Assembly: GCA_052435735.1 (NCBI GenBank)
Contig: JBQVNB010000014.1
Span: forward strand, 59,194 to 123,193
DNA from: Aliihoeflea sp052435735
Lineage (GTDB): Bacteria > Pseudomonadota > Alphaproteobacteria > Rhizobiales > Rhizobiaceae
Length of the DNA: 64,000 nt
Direction: 5' to 3'
Shown here one piece after another: positions 37,731 through 45,132 of this stretch. Each line of letters begins with the position of its first letter. Position 1 is the stretch's first letter. Below the pieces are notes generated by a model. It was given only the letters and a program-made list of their open reading frames with translations. It was not told where the DNA came from and did not search any database. The translations under genes and the position numbers were made by a program.

Positions 37731-38240
37731 ATGACCACAACGCAAATCGACCTGGAAGACCTCATCGCCGCCGTAGCGGCAAAGCGAGCTCCATCACTTC
37801 CGGCGGCAGAACTCGACGCTTTGGTGGCAAGTCATGCGGAGGCACGACTTCAACGACGCCGCGACATCGAGGACCGGCTGGCAGCGAAGCGGCCGATACC
37901 GTCCGGCCTCGCCGAAGCTCTGCTCCGAGGTCGCCAGCAGCCTGCGACTACCGTGCGTTCGATGAGCGACGTCGCGAGACGTGCGTACAATCGCGAGAAA
38001 GCAGCGTTGAGCCGTGCTCGCCGGAAATCCATGTCGGAGGCCGGGACAACCCCGGTTTCGCCGTCTACGGTCCGTGAGGGCCTCGCCGATGCGGCCATCT
38101 CACTGATCCGAGCGGGAGGTCCTGCGGCCCAAGCCGTCCTCGCCGAACTCGCCCGGGCATTCCCCCACGCGCCAGGCGTTCCATTGACCACGCGCAGCGA
38201 CATCGCGGCCGGCAGGCTCAGAGAGAAACTTCCTAAGTAG
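37731..38240 (+). CDS. Hypothetical protein
   Basis: A 169-residue, helical, Ala/Arg-rich protein. The middle segment SDVARRAYNREKAALSRARRKSMSEAG is strongly basic and could contact DNA. GGAGG is nine bases before the ATG. It starts a rightward transcription unit preceded by operator copy 2. No family recognised. Confidence 0.62.
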   Translation: MTTTQIDLEDLIAAVAAKRAPSLPAAELDALVASHAEARLQRRRDIEDRLAAKRPIPSGLAEALLRGRQQPATTVRSMSDVARRAYNREKAALSRARRKSMSEAGTTPVSPSTVREGLADAAISLIRAGGPAAQAVLAELARAFPHAPGVPLTTRSDIAAGRLREKLPK

Positions 38241-38341
38241 CCGGCGACCGCATTCTTCCTTGCAAGTGGCCGCGCCAAACTCATTCCGTAGTGACGCTCG
38301 GGCCTATGCGAGGTCGAACGTAGTGACGGTGGGAGGTCGAC

Positions 38342-38650
38342 ATGCCACGCGAGATTTCGGGAACGGCGGAGGCGCAGCGACAGCGGATGATCCGTTATCG
38401 GAAGCGTTTGCGCGAGCGCCAGTGTCCTGAAACGGATGCTGTAGACGGCGCGGTCTCCGACGCCGTCGCGGTCCTAGTTCGGCTCTCGAGCAATGCTGAC
38501 AAGCTTTCGGGTTACATCGCTCGGGCCGCCGTGAACCTGCTCGTGAGCCGTGGATACGACCGGAAGGAAGCCATCGATAGGGTACGACGTCGCATGGGCC
38601 GGCTCGAAGCCCGGGACCTGATTCCGATCGCGGCCGGGCGGCAGGGATGA
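38342..38650 (+). CDS. Hypothetical basic protein
   Basis: A 102-residue protein with a basic N terminus (AEAQRQRMIRYRKRLRERQ) and a helical remainder containing NLLVSRGYDRKEAIDRVRRRMGRLE. GGGAGG stands eight bases before the ATG. It is coupled to the next gene by an ATGA overlap. It may bind nucleic acid, by charge alone; no family recognised. Confidence 0.62.
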   Translation: MPREISGTAEAQRQRMIRYRKRLRERQCPETDAVDGAVSDAVAVLVRLSSNADKLSGYIARAAVNLLVSRGYDRKEAIDRVRRRMGRLEARDLIPIAAGRQG

Positions 38651-39009
38651 CGTCGGGCGTGAGTGCGGCGTCTCCCCATTACTCCGGTTTTCGTCCACGC
38701 GGATCTCGAAGTTCGAATCTCGAATCTGAGAACGCCCGTAGTGACGCCGTGATCGCTGCGCTGGCGGCACTGAAGACGGTTGCCGCCGCCGATCCCGACC
38801 ATGCCCGGAATGCGAACAACCGTGGCTTCGCGAGGTCGGATGTCGCCCGTGGTCACCGCCTGGCGGGTCTGTCGTCGGCCAACGTCGCGTCGTCTCCGGA
38901 TCTCGCTCACGAGGTTCTTAAGCTCGCCGTTCGCTACCGCCGGCAGGCGTCATACGGGCAACGGTGGCGAATGGGTATCGAGCGCCAAGGGGATCCTTTC
39001 GACCGCTAG
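38647..39009 (+). CDS. Hypothetical protein
   Basis: A 120-residue protein beginning within the stop of the upstream gene (ATGA). The sequence is Ala/Ser-rich with a C-terminal basic helix (VLKLAVRYRRQASYGQRWRMG). Its stop overlaps that of the convergent gene within CTAG. No family recognised. Confidence 0.58.
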   Translation: MTSGVSAASPHYSGFRPRGSRSSNLESENARSDAVIAALAALKTVAAADPDHARNANNRGFARSDVARGHRLAGLSSANVASSPDLAHEVLKLAVRYRRQASYGQRWRMGIERQGDPFDR

Positions 39010-39278
39010 CCGCGCGCGTCGACGAACTTCTGAGCGTCTTCTAGTGCAGACCTTATGTAGCCAACCGCCGAAAACGCGGCCCGATGTCGGTCTACGCTGA
39101 CAAGCTGCAGCGCCTCTTCGATAGCCGCGAGTTCGGCGGGAAGGTCCTTCGCGAACCTCTCGATCATAAACTCTGCATCACCCTTCCTCTTCCGGTACGC
39201 CTTCTGACGCTGGGCGGCTGTCCTAGCCATGCCAGTTTTCGCCGGGCGTCCCCGCTTCGCCTTCTTCTGTTCTTCCAT
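39006..39278 (-). CDS. Hypothetical AT-hook-like protein
   Basis: A 90-residue protein with a strongly basic N terminus containing KRGRPAKTG, an AT-hook-like RGRP core, and TAAQRQKAYRKRKGD, followed by acidic helices. This pattern is common in small phage and plasmid DNA-binding proteins. Its promoter lies in the 39279-39447 gap, beside a perfect 18-bp inverted repeat that could be its own operator. Confidence 0.65.
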   Translation of the reverse strand: MEEQKKAKRGRPAKTGMARTAAQRQKAYRKRKGDAEFMIERFAKDLPAELAAIEEALQLVSVDRHRAAFSAVGYIRSALEDAQKFVDARG

Positions 39279-39297
39279 GGCTTCGTCCTCCGTCTCA

Positions 39298-39367
39298 AAT
39301 TTCGTTACTCACAAAATATGAGCCCACCGGCGGGCCGGCGCAAGCATTATTTGTGAGTAACGAAATT
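39298..39367. repeat. Perfect 18-bp inverted repeat
   Basis: Arms AATTTCGTTACTCACAAA (39298-39315) and its exact reverse complement (39350-39367), separated by 34 GC-rich bases. It is AT-rich against the surroundings and sits between divergent genes, so a regulator or recombinase site is more likely than a terminator. Confidence 0.75.
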
Positions 39368-39447
39368 AGGGGAGGACCGACCGCCGGTGTTTGGATCTTG
39401 CACCGCCCTAGGCGACCATCGTCTTCAACGATCGGAGGCTGCCGGCA

Positions 39448-39671
39448 ATGTTCATTACGAAGACGTTCGCTCTCGCTCTCGCGTGTGTGTAAACCCCGGC
39501 ACGTCTAACGAGGCTTGCACAGGCTTCCGCATCAATCAGTTCGCAACGCTTGAAGCCTGTCGTCAGGCGGCCCCGGTAGTCGAAAGTGTGATGACGTCGG
39601 TGCGCAGGCCCGACGTCCCGATCGCCGTTTTTGCGACATGTCGCGCGACCGCCGAAACGCGAGACGTTTGA
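39448..39671 (+). pseudogene. Small secreted protein, frameshifted at a (GT)4 run
   Basis: GGAGG lies nine bases before ATG 39448, which reads MFITKTFALALACV and then stops at TAA 39490. The stop comes right at GTGTGTGT (39483-39490). Removing one GT unit joins this signal peptide to an open frame that runs to 39671 and gives a coherent 73-residue exported protein (NPGTSNEACTGFRINQFATL...VFATCRATAETRDV) with four cysteines. So the gene is either broken or phase-variable by slippage. Gene order and the strong ribosome-binding site support that it was a real gene. Confidence 0.65.
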
Positions 39672-39681
39672 CATGTCAAAC
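39666..39681. promoter_or_regulatory. Island operator, copy 3, over a start codon
   Basis: Palindrome GTTTGACATGTCAAAC, the same as copies 1 and 2 except for the two central bases. The central ATG (39673) is the start codon of the next gene, so a bound protein would block transcription or initiation there. Confidence 0.65.
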
Positions 39682-39849
39682 ACGGAACCCCCCGAATCTG
39701 AACTGAAGCGCCTCGCAGCCGAAGGCCGCCAGATCGACGCAAAGATCGCCGCCGCCCTGGCTGCGTTGCCCACCGCGCCGGCGGACCCGGCCGCGCTCCT
39801 CGACTGCCGCAAGTCCGTACGGCCGGCGAAGATCGGGAGCCGGAGATGA
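39673..39849 (+). CDS. Hypothetical small protein
   Basis: A 58-residue protein, acidic at the N terminus (SNTEPPESELKRLAAEG) and helical, ending in a basic tail. Its ATG is in the middle of operator copy 3 and it has no good ribosome-binding site, so translation may depend on readthrough or a leaderless message. It overlaps the next gene by ATGA. Function unknown. Confidence 0.5.
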   Translation: MSNTEPPESELKRLAAEGRQIDAKIAAALAALPTAPADPAALLDCRKSVRPAKIGSRR

Positions 39850-40490
39850 GGGCGTCGGCGGACTTCATCAGCGTCGCGCTGCGTCTAAATTACCTCGAGC
39901 AGAAAGTCGCGGCCGGACCGGCGGGCGAGGGCGACCTCGCGACCCAGATCGCGACGATCAACGCGGACCTCGACCGGATTTACAGCAGCGTACTTTGGGG
40001 CGCTGACGATACCGGCCTGGCGTCCAACCCCCGCGACGTCCAGACCGTGTTCGACGGACCTTCGATCGAAGGGTCGCTCTATCAAGCCATCTACGGCATC
40101 GACCCGGCGTTGCAGCGGCTGCCGGTCCGGTACTCGCTCGGCTCGATCCGAGGACTCTACGGAGCCATTTTCGGCGGCGATCACCGAATTCTAGAAGCGA
40201 GCCAGGGCGGCATCTACGGTCCCTCGGTGCTCTCGGTCACGCTCGGCAACGACCCTGCATATCCACACCTCGACTTCAGCGTTCAGCTCATGACCGACGG
40301 CTGGTCGCTGGCGGAATCCGTTTGGGGTTCGACCTCGGCGATGACGACGTACCTGGCCGCCGGCCGGCCGATGCTCTCTCTCGTCGAGGAGCTGCAGACT
40401 CAGATCGACGACCTTGAGACGGAAATCGTTTTCCTTGAGTCCCAGATCGACCGGCTCGACGCGCGCATCGACGCGATGATGGCGGGGTGA
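39846..40490 (+). CDS. Hypothetical coiled-coil protein
   Basis: A 214-residue protein. A globular middle (LYQAIYGIDPALQRLPVRYSLGSIRGLYGAIFGG) is followed by a C-terminal coiled coil (SLVEELQTQIDDLETEIVFLESQIDRLDARID) with regular heptads, so it is probably oligomeric. It is coupled to both neighbours by start/stop overlaps. Such coiled-coil proteins are frequent among phage structural or lysis accessories, but no family was recognised. Confidence 0.6.
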   Translation: MRASADFISVALRLNYLEQKVAAGPAGEGDLATQIATINADLDRIYSSVLWGADDTGLASNPRDVQTVFDGPSIEGSLYQAIYGIDPALQRLPVRYSLGSIRGLYGAIFGGDHRILEASQGGIYGPSVLSVTLGNDPAYPHLDFSVQLMTDGWSLAESVWGSTSAMTTYLAAGRPMLSLVEELQTQIDDLETEIVFLESQIDRLDARIDAMMAG

Positions 40491-40729
40491 CCACGATGAA
40501 ATCCATCCCCGCGTTCGCGTTCCTCGGAGCGGTACTCGCACTCCTATGGACCTCGGGCGTCCTGTCCGCCGCTTGTGCCGTCGTCCTCGCGCTCTACGTC
40601 CGCGAGATCACCGTTCGCCGGATCGTGTCCGGCCGCCTGGCCGAGGCCGTCGCTTATATCGAGCGCGAAGACGAAGCATGCACGTGCGTCGCAGATCGCG
40701 ACCCGGCCGAGGGGAGGACGCTTCATTGA
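40487..40729 (+). CDS. Small membrane protein
   Basis: An 80-residue protein with one long or two short N-terminal membrane segments (AFAFLGAVLALLWTSGVLSAACAVVLALYV) and an acidic cytoplasmic tail. It starts with GTG 40487 inside the previous stop; ATG 40496 is an alternative. It lies in the operon 39673-41046. A holin-like role is conceivable from size and place only. Confidence 0.55.
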   Translation: MTTMKSIPAFAFLGAVLALLWTSGVLSAACAVVLALYVREITVRRIVSGRLAEAVAYIEREDEACTCVADRDPAEGRTLH

Positions 40730-41046
40730 CCGAGAACGCGCGCACGCCCCGGGCGATCCTGTCCCTGCACGTCGCCGGGCATCTCGTCGATCCTGACGAC
40801 CTCAAGGCATCCATCGTGACCCTGCTGATGGCATACGACGAGGTCGGGATCGCGCTCGAGGATATGGACGCCCGAATCCATCGTCTTCCCCCGCCGGCGG
40901 AAAGGGTCGTAGAAACGCTGCTCGAATACGACGGCATGCTCGTCCACGACACGGTTTCCCGCGACGCCGCAACCCTGCTCGACGATTTCATGCACCGTCG
41001 CGCGATGTCCCTTGTCGTTCGCACGCCGGCGGGTGAGCATGAATGA
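40726..41046 (+). CDS. Hypothetical protein, TTG start
   Basis: A 106-residue protein starting at TTG 40726, seven bases after GGGGAGGA and overlapping the preceding TGA (TTGA). The sequence is acidic and helical (DDLKASIVTLLMAYDEVGIALEDMDARIHRLPPPAERVVETLLEYDGML). No family recognised. Confidence 0.6.
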   Translation: MTENARTPRAILSLHVAGHLVDPDDLKASIVTLLMAYDEVGIALEDMDARIHRLPPPAERVVETLLEYDGMLVHDTVSRDAATLLDDFMHRRAMSLVVRTPAGEHE

Positions 41047-41125
41047 GACGGTTTGAGCTGAGCCGTTTCTTCCTGACCCCGGCTGCGTTCCCCTCGGCCG
41101 GGGTTTCTTTATTTGGAGGCGAGTA

Positions 41126-41905
41126 ATGGCTTTCACCGTCGACCTTAGAGCGTTTGAGCGCCAGCTGAACGACATCGAAAAGCGTGCGCTTCCGGACGCT
41201 GCGCGGGGGTATCTCAACGAGATCGCGTTCCAGTCGAGGACGGCGCTGCGTGCTCAGATGGAGAAGGACTTCGACCGGCCGAACGCATTCACCCTGAGCG
41301 CCTTCCTTGTGAAGAAAGCCGACAAAAAAGACGGCCAGCGGATGGAAGCGACAATCTTCGCGCGTCCGGAGCAGGAAGAGTATCTCCGCTTCCAGGTTTT
41401 CGGCGGGGTCCGCCGAAAGGGCGACGTCGGCGCGACCCCATGGGATGTCGTCGTCGGGGCCGACAAGGAAGACCGTCACAGTAACGTCCCTCGACGGTAC
41501 CTTGCGCAGACCGCGAAGAAGGCAAAGCGGGAACGCGACCAGCGCGCGAAACTCCGCACGCGCCGGGCGGCCGCGAAGGCCTCGCCGAAAAAGGGGAAGG
41601 CAGACCTGAGCTGGGTGACACGCAGCAAGAACAAACCAGGCTTCTTCGGCACGGTCAAGGGATGGAAGGGCTATTGGGTGCGTCCGGAACGCTCGCTCGC
41701 GGCACCAATCCGGGTCCGGGGCATCAAGTCGGTCCGGACGACGGGACGGCTGCGCGCGCTTGTTTCGATGTCCGAGCAGGCGCGGTATCAAGCGGCGCGG
41801 TTCAAATACGCCGACGCCGTCATCGCGACGCACCGAAAATACGGCACCCAAGCCCGCTTCGCTGAAGAACTGCAGCGCGCCCTGGCGAAACGGACGAATA
41901 CGTAA
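41126..41905 (+). CDS. Possible phage minor tail/neck-like protein
   Basis: A 259-residue, very basic protein. The N-terminal third (VDLRAFERQLNDIEKRALPDAARGYLNEIAFQSRTALRAQMEKDFDRPNAFT, with a conserved-looking D-R-P-x-x-F-T) is reminiscent of phage minor tail or tail-completion proteins in which a DRPTxFT motif follows a helical start. The rest is Lys/Arg/Ala-rich. The resemblance is from memory and weak. It is preceded by GGAGGCG and followed by an intergenic cassette. Confidence 0.45.
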   Translation: MAFTVDLRAFERQLNDIEKRALPDAARGYLNEIAFQSRTALRAQMEKDFDRPNAFTLSAFLVKKADKKDGQRMEATIFARPEQEEYLRFQVFGGVRRKGDVGATPWDVVVGADKEDRHSNVPRRYLAQTAKKAKRERDQRAKLRTRRAAAKASPKKGKADLSWVTRSKNKPGFFGTVKGWKGYWVRPERSLAAPIRVRGIKSVRTTGRLRALVSMSEQARYQAARFKYADAVIATHRKYGTQARFAEELQRALAKRTNT

Positions 41906-41906
41906 C

Positions 41907-41975
41907 CCGCCGGCGGTTTGTGCGGTGCGCGCCGGCGACCCATCATTATCGTCTGAAGTCCATTCACAGGGGAGA
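41907..41975 (+). promoter_or_regulatory. Repeated hairpin/RBS cassette, copy 1
   Basis: CCGCCGGCGGTTTG at 41907-41920 with a second GCGCCGGCG 16 bases later forms a hairpin, and CAGGGGAGA at 41967-41975 is the ribosome-binding site of the gene at 41981. The same pair of elements recurs before other island genes. Confidence 0.6.
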
Positions 41976-41980
41976 CGACG

Positions 41981-42310
41981 ATGGCACCACGCAAGACCGC
42001 GAAGCCCGAGCCGGAGGCCGCCGCCGAGGCGGTCGAGCGCACATACATTGAGCGGATGTCGTCGGTTCTCACGACGACGCCGATCCGCACGCGCGAGGAC
42101 CAAGCGGTCAAGGACGAGTTCCGTCGCGCGCTGGCCGACCGCGATGAAGCCGTCGCCGATTTCGTCGCGGCGCGAGTCGCCGAGGGCCACACCTTGGACG
42201 ACATAAACGAGCTGTTCGCTCTGCAGTCGCAGATCGTGCCCGTCGTCGAGCGAGGCGAGAAGAAGACGCGCCTGAAGTGGGGATACATGATCGTGGAGCG
42301 CGCGGAATGA
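41981..42310 (+). CDS. Hypothetical protein
   Basis: A 109-residue protein with a basic/acidic low-complexity N terminus (APRKTAKPEPEAAAEAVER) and a helical domain (EFRRALADRDEAVADFVAARVAEGHTLDDINELFALQSQ). It follows cassette copy 1 and overlaps the next gene by ATGA. Function unknown. Confidence 0.6.
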   Translation: MAPRKTAKPEPEAAAEAVERTYIERMSSVLTTTPIRTREDQAVKDEFRRALADRDEAVADFVAARVAEGHTLDDINELFALQSQIVPVVERGEKKTRLKWGYMIVERAE

Positions 42311-42465
42311 GTGCCCCGAACGAGAAGCCGGACCCGGCCGCGGCGAAAGCTATGCTCCGCGCGATCGCGAACCTCGACGTCGACGAACTCGCGTTCCTCA
42401 AGCGCCGTCTGGACGCGGCCGAACGCGACCGCGAGGAAGAGCGCCGCCGCGAGGCCGATTACTGA
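42307..42465 (+). CDS. Very small helical protein
   Basis: A 52-residue protein that is almost entirely one charged helix (MLRAIANLDVDELAFLKRRLDAAERDREEERRR). It starts within the stop of the preceding gene (ATGA). An 18-bp inverted repeat follows about 20 bases after its stop. Function unknown. Confidence 0.55.
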   Translation: MSAPNEKPDPAAAKAMLRAIANLDVDELAFLKRRLDAAERDREEERRREADY

Positions 42466-42485
42466 ATTCATTGAGATTTTCGCTC

Positions 42486-42534
42486 TCAATAACGCTCGTA
42501 AGTGGCTTTTTCGGCTACTTACGAGCGTTATTGA
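42486..42534. repeat. Perfect 18-bp inverted repeat
   Basis: Arms TCAATAACGCTCGTAAGT (42486-42503) and its exact complement (42517-42534) with 13 bases between, including TTTTT. It could be a terminator hairpin, but the AT-rich arms and the absence of a T tract behind it fit a protein-binding or recombination site as well. Confidence 0.7.
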
Positions 42535-42574
42535 TTTCCGGTCTACGCCTTCGCGAGCGGCCGGATACACCTTT

Positions 42575-42632
42575 CGCCGGCGGTTTGTCGGTTGCCGCCG
42601 GCGGCCGCAGTCTCGTGGTTGAACAGGGGAGA
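42575..42632 (+). promoter_or_regulatory. Repeated hairpin/RBS cassette, copy 2
   Basis: CGCCGGCGGTTTG at 42575-42587, repeated as CCGCCGGCGG 8 bases later to form a hairpin, then CAGGGGAGA at 42624-42632 before the ATG at 42640. Confidence 0.6.
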
Positions 42633-42639
42633 TCACGAC

Positions 42640-43020
42640 ATGTCAAAAGCGCCGCCGGTAGAAATCCAGCCGGAAGTCCTTCTAGAGGATTGGGTCGTAG
42701 CTCGGGTCGGTCCCGACTGTTTCGGCCACCAGTTTTTCGCTCTTGTCGGGATCCCTGTCGAAACTGACCGGATCCGGATGACGACTGACGTGAAGACCTT
42801 CGATCCCGCCGAGCGAACCGCTGTCACGATGTCCGGCCGCCTGTACCGACTGGTAGGCGACGAGCGGCTGGCAGAGCCCCATCCAGATACGTGGCGGATG
42901 ATCCGGCAATATTGCTTGGGCCATGGGGTTCCGCATGAGCTTGTCGACCTCGTTCCGATCGCGGAACTCGAAGCCGCGGTTCCGGCTCCGGAAGCGCCTT
43001 CATCCGCTTGGAGGCACTGA
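42640..43020 (+). CDS. Hypothetical protein, paralogue of the next gene
   Basis: A 126-residue protein. Its first 80 residues share a pattern with the next gene product: MSKAP at the start, V-K-x-FDPA in the middle, and SGR-x-YRLVG-x-E near residue 70. This suggests a tandem duplication, one copy with a longer C terminus. It is preceded by cassette copy 2, and its TGA overlaps the next ATG by one base. Function unknown. Confidence 0.6.
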   Translation: MSKAPPVEIQPEVLLEDWVVARVGPDCFGHQFFALVGIPVETDRIRMTTDVKTFDPAERTAVTMSGRLYRLVGDERLAEPHPDTWRMIRQYCLGHGVPHELVDLVPIAELEAAVPAPEAPSSAWRH

Positions 43021-43868
43021 TGTCGAAAGCTCCTCGTACCCTGACAGCCTGGGCGTTCCTCCAGATCTGGCGTCCGGACGGCTCCCGCTCGCCCCAGGCA
43101 CCGATCCTTGCGGGCATCGACGACCTTGGCCTGAACCGGACCTCGACGCCGTTGGTCAAGTTCGACCCCGCCTCAGGCGTCGGCATTACGGGGTCCGGAC
43201 GCGAGTACCGCCTTGTCGGTCACGAAGACCCGGTCACGGCGCTGCGGGCGTTCTCCAGTCTGTGGATGCTTCAAGACGGTCAGGAAATCCGACGCGTTGC
43301 CCCAGAGGCGGTCCCGGCCGTGATAGCGACATCGGCGTCGCCAACGCCGAAATCGGCCGAAGAAACGGCCGAGGACGAATTCTTCCGAATCCGCGCTTGC
43401 GTCGCTCAGATCGAGCGCCTGGCACGGCTGAGGGGCATCGGCGACGCCAAGGTCGCCCCGATGCTGGGGGTTTCGCGCGTCGAATACGTCGATATGAAAG
43501 CAGGAGGCGCAATGCCGTCCGGGATCTCGGTTGATGGAGCCGAACGCGTCTTGGCGCATGTGAACGCGCGTGTGCAGGACAATGGATTCGATCTCGAGAT
43601 CCCTGACAGCGACGAGCGGGCGTTCCGGGTTCACCGCATGCGTAACGCTGCGCGGAGCATGGAAGTCCGGATGGCAGAGACGCGCCGGCACCGCTTAGAG
43701 CGCGCTGCGTTCGCGTTGCCGTTCGTTCAGATGACGGATCCGGATTTAACGGACGAGCAGTATGCGGAGAGCCTCGGCGTGACGCCCGAGGAGCTGCGCG
43801 AGATCCTTGCGGAGATCCCTGACGACGACGATAATTATACGGTGCCGCCGCCGGGGATGAGGCACTAG
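43020..43868 (+). CDS. Hypothetical protein with internal helix-turn-helix-like part
   Basis: A 282-residue protein. Residues 1-75 match the preceding gene (MSKAP..., KFDPASGVGITGSGREYRLVGHE). Residues about 130-185 (IERLARLRGIGDAKVAPMLGVSRVEYVDMKAGGAMPSGISVDGAERVLAHV) look like a Cro/HTH-type region, and the end is acidic (LAEIPDDDDNYTVPPPGMRH). It may be a DNA-binding regulator whose N-terminal domain is shared with the small paralogue, which could then act as a partner or antagonist; this is inference. Confidence 0.58.
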   Translation: MSKAPRTLTAWAFLQIWRPDGSRSPQAPILAGIDDLGLNRTSTPLVKFDPASGVGITGSGREYRLVGHEDPVTALRAFSSLWMLQDGQEIRRVAPEAVPAVIATSASPTPKSAEETAEDEFFRIRACVAQIERLARLRGIGDAKVAPMLGVSRVEYVDMKAGGAMPSGISVDGAERVLAHVNARVQDNGFDLEIPDSDERAFRVHRMRNAARSMEVRMAETRRHRLERAAFALPFVQMTDPDLTDEQYAESLGVTPEELREILAEIPDDDDNYTVPPPGMRH

Positions 43869-43932
43869 AATTCCGGTGACAACGCTACCATAGGTGGATA
43901 TCTTCGCGCTCGGTTAGGTCGGGGGACTTCCG

Positions 43933-45132
43933 TTGCGCATACGTCATGTGTTTCGTCTGGTCAGCTGGTTTGGATTGGCGGGCAGCGCCCTTGCGTTTAC
44001 GGCGTCGCCTTGGCGAGACGCTGCTCTCCTTGCTTATCGACATACGGACCCGTTCGAAATTTCCGAGTACGCTTTGTCACGGATAGATCGAGGTGAATTC
44101 GAGGAGCACGCACGGGTTGCGATCGATGAAGGTGATCTGGAGGATGCCAAGATAATCGCCGATCTTGCTGCTCAAAATGGCGAGGTGTTACCTGCATCGA
44201 TCACAAACGAAATCACACGGCTGGAGCAGACCGCATACATTACGAATGCGAAATCTTTTGCAGACGGTCTCGTTACGGGACGCGTCTACAATATCTATGC
44301 CATGGGTGGCTCAGTCTCCTCAGATTTTCTTGTGATTGGAGATCTCCGAGATTTAGGTATCGAGGGGTTCAATTTGGCTTCCGGCCGAGAATATAGCGCG
44401 GTGATTTTGGCTATATCTCTGTTGGGAGTAGCGACGACAGCTGCAAATTTTGTGCCCGGCGGGACAGCCGTCGATGTCGGCGTGTCTGCTTTCAAAACGG
44501 CGTCGAAGGCGTCTAAAGCGGCCGGCACTATTCCTTCTGGGCTATTAAAACATGTTGGAGACGCAGCAAAGAATTCGGTCGATACGAAAGCAGTTCGTGA
44601 ACTGTTCACTGTGTCGAATGCGAGACAGATTTGGTCGAGCGTATCTTTTCCATCTTACGAGACGGTCATGACGCGGTTCCGAAAGTCCCCGGCCAATCTC
44701 CGATCTTCGGAAATCCGTCAAGGTATAGCACCCATCAAGTCCGAGATCGGAGGCTCGCTCGTCAAGAAGGTGACGGGGGTCTTCCGCCAGGGTGAAATCG
44801 CCAAGCTGCAGAGGATGACCGACGACATCTCTAGAGTGGGCTCGAACGCGAGTATGAAAGCGGCTGTCAAAAGTATCAATCTCAGCGACAATTTCGCTGA
44901 CGCTGCCAAATTAGCGAAGCTTTCGGAACGCGCTAAAACGACCATGGCTGCTCGGCTTAGGATTCTTGGTAAAAGCGCTTTCAAACTGGGCAATATGCTT
45001 TTTGATGTCATTGCAGCGCTGATGGCCGCGTTGGCTTGGTTACTGTGGGCGACTTGGATGATCTCGAAGCCGATTAGATTGGCGTCGGCGCTCGTTTTCA
45101 AGAAAATGCCAAAGCTTGCGACACCAGCATGA
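43933..45132 (+). CDS. Unknown membrane protein, TTG start
   Basis: A 399-residue membrane protein. An N-terminal hydrophobic segment (VSWFGLAGSALAFTA) is followed by a helical, repeat-like part (residues 30-100), FADGLVTGRVYNIYAMGGSVSSDFLVIGDLRDLGIEGF, a second hydrophobic stretch (AVILAISLLGVATTAANFVPGG), an amphipathic Lys/Ser/Ala-rich region, and a C-terminal helix (VIAALMAALAWLLWATWMIS). The TTG at 43933 has GGGGGA just before it. It overlaps the next membrane protein gene by ATGA, so they form a pair. Lower GC than neighbours points to separate origin. Confidence 0.55.
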   Translation: MRIRHVFRLVSWFGLAGSALAFTASPWRDAALLAYRHTDPFEISEYALSRIDRGEFEEHARVAIDEGDLEDAKIIADLAAQNGEVLPASITNEITRLEQTAYITNAKSFADGLVTGRVYNIYAMGGSVSSDFLVIGDLRDLGIEGFNLASGREYSAVILAISLLGVATTAANFVPGGTAVDVGVSAFKTASKASKAAGTIPSGLLKHVGDAAKNSVDTKAVRELFTVSNARQIWSSVSFPSYETVMTRFRKSPANLRSSEIRQGIAPIKSEIGGSLVKKVTGVFRQGEIAKLQRMTDDISRVGSNASMKAAVKSINLSDNFADAAKLAKLSERAKTTMAARLRILGKSAFKLGNMLFDVIAALMAALAWLLWATWMISKPIRLASALVFKKMPKLATPA

